A DNA stretch of 5,457 bases, from contig WJJO01000049.1 of NCBI GenBank assembly GCA_014729665.1, positions 1 to 5,457 of the forward strand. Direction: 5' to 3'. Positions 4,540-5,457 of the stretch are shown piece after piece. The translations under genes were made by a program, and so were the position numbers. This stretch comes from Caldifarciminota bacterium (GTDB lineage Bacteria; Hydrothermota; Tepidihabitantia; B3-TA06). Below the pieces are notes generated by a model, which saw only the letters and a list, made by a program, of their open reading frames with translations, was not told where the DNA came from and did no database searches. Position 1 is the first letter of the stretch; every line of letters starts with the position of its first letter.

Positions 4540-5457
4540 ATGGTTAGAATTTTAGGCATGGAGATTAACCCCAAGACATGGGGAAAGTCCTGGGCTTTGG
4601 CTATGGTTAATACGGGGCGAGGATTTGCAGAGATGTTCTCGGTTCCCCGTTTATGGATTGGAATCGGCGTTTCTATAGCGGTTCACGCGTTATTCTTCCT
4701 CTTTACATCCGGGGTCTTTACACCCAAGGCGACCGAAGGCGAAGGCGAATACGATATGATGAATGTGGTAGTTGATGAATCCTTACCCCCGAAGGCTCAG
4801 AAGATATTGCAGAAACAGGCTTCTAATCCGTTTTCGGTTTCAGCTACTGAAAGCGAGGTGATTGACCTTGAAACACGACAGGCACCTAGCCAGGCTCAGA
4901 TAAGATCCGACGAGGAGTTCGATCTCAGCGGCGTTCAATCGGGCGCTACCGGAGATGAGATTCGCATCAACAAGGATGCGGCAATGTCTACCTCCGATCT
5001 GTTAAATGAGGCGACGATATCCTTGAAAAGAAGTTCTCACGCATACGGTGGTACGCGATTTGAAGCAATCGCTGCAAGCGGCGGCGGTCCCGCCTTCGAT
5101 CTGAAGTCCGCGTCGGACAAGATCGGTGAGGCTGAGGTCATAAAAACCGCCGACCAGGGCTCTTCGGCCAGGGAGGTAGCCGCAGATGTAGGTACGGGCG
5201 GCGGTTCCGGGACGACGTTCCAACTCGAGGGAATCGATCCAGCCGATATCTTAAGGAAGCAGCTTCCTCAGTATCCATCCTGGGCAAAGGAAAAGGGATT
5301 TTCAAGGGTGACGATATCGATAAGCTTTACCGTTGATGCATCCGGGAATGTACAACCCACTATGTTAGTTCGGACCAGTTCGGGCTACACCAAGTGGGAT
5401 AATGAAGTAAAAAGGGCTCTTCGGGGCTGGAAATTCAAGGAAGCTTCTGGGCCCGCA
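4540..5457 (+). CDS. tonB: TonB family protein, 3' end beyond the window
   Basis: An open frame of 306 codons with no stop before the window ends. TonB spans the periplasm and passes the energy of the ExbB/ExbD motor to outer-membrane receptors. Residues 1-38 are a long cytoplasmic N-terminus; the membrane anchor is about 39-60 (WIGIGVSIAVHALFFLF) and keeps the Ser-x3-His spacing of E. coli TonB (Ser45, His49). The periplasmic linker (about 61-230) is Ser/Gly/Ala-rich and acidic with few prolines, unlike the Pro-Glu/Pro-Lys linker of E. coli. The C-terminal domain starts about 238: YPSWAKEKG (245-253), then ISFTVDASGNV and SSGYTKWDNEVKRALRGWKF, which follow the TonB pattern; probably only the last part of this domain is missing. 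AAAGGAG (4526-4532) lies 7 nt before the ATG. It follows exbD2 after a 32-nt gap. The function is strong by sequence and context. Confidence 0.9.
   Translation, partial: MVRILGMEINPKTWGKSWALAMVNTGRGFAEMFSVPRLWIGIGVSIAVHALFFLFTSGVFTPKATEGEGEYDMMNVVVDESLPPKAQKILQKQASNPFSVSATESEVIDLETRQAPSQAQIRSDEEFDLSGVQSGATGDEIRINKDAAMSTSDLLNEATISLKRSSHAYGGTRFEAIAASGGGPAFDLKSASDKIGEAEVIKTADQGSSAREVAADVGTGGGSGTTFQLEGIDPADILRKQLPQYPSWAKEKGFSRVTISISFTVDASGNVQPTMLVRTSSGYTKWDNEVKRALRGWKFKEASGPA

Noticed and set aside
5002..5223. 73-codon minus-strand frame opposite tonB
   Set aside because: It is antisense to the TonB linker, with no domain or ribosome site.

Overview
The window looks like chromosomal DNA from a Gram-negative-type (diderm) bacterium. 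It carries a TonB energising operon, a lipoprotein signal with a clear lipobox and an exported acidic protein, all of which presuppose an outer membrane or periplasm. Base composition is moderate, and genes have good Shine-Dalgarno sites. Tandem exbD genes, a TonB without a proline-rich linker and a triplet CACAGAG intergenic repeat would suit the FCB group or an uncultivated candidate phylum. That placement is inference and cannot be settled from this sequence.

Layout. Bases 1-469 hold no convincing gene: there is a repeat-rich stretch (1-260), a stem-loop terminator that could work in both directions (293-315) and a second hairpin (335-354). Next come two minus-strand genes read right to left: an alkyltransferase-like (ATL/MGMT-related) protein (1318-1782) and, 14 nt downstream, a lipoprotein form of the COG1237 metallo-beta-lactamase-fold family (470-1303). 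They share a promoter candidate at 1833-1860. A third minus-strand gene (1952-2581) encodes an exported protein of unknown function with an Asp/Thr-rich linker; its promoter candidate lies so close to the ATG that the mRNA may be leaderless.

A 390-bp divergent intergenic region (2582-2973) separates that gene from the plus-strand operon exbB - exbD - exbD2 - tonB, which runs off the right edge. The region holds an 8+8 bp inverted repeat, two tandem plus-strand promoter candidates (2713-2740 and 2917-2944), a 10+10 bp inverted repeat at the predicted 5' end of the longer transcript, and a further hairpin.

How the genes work together. ExbB and ExbD form the inner-membrane proton channel, and TonB carries the energy to outer-membrane receptors. 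In this operon ExbB has Val where E. coli has the channel glutamate Glu176, with a Glu four residues earlier. The first ExbD keeps the essential membrane aspartate (D23), but the second has Gly at that place (G19). This suggests a motor with a rearranged proton path and a non-catalytic ExbD partner, and it is the most interesting observation here. The ATL-like/lipoprotein pair is a separate unit whose joint role is unknown.
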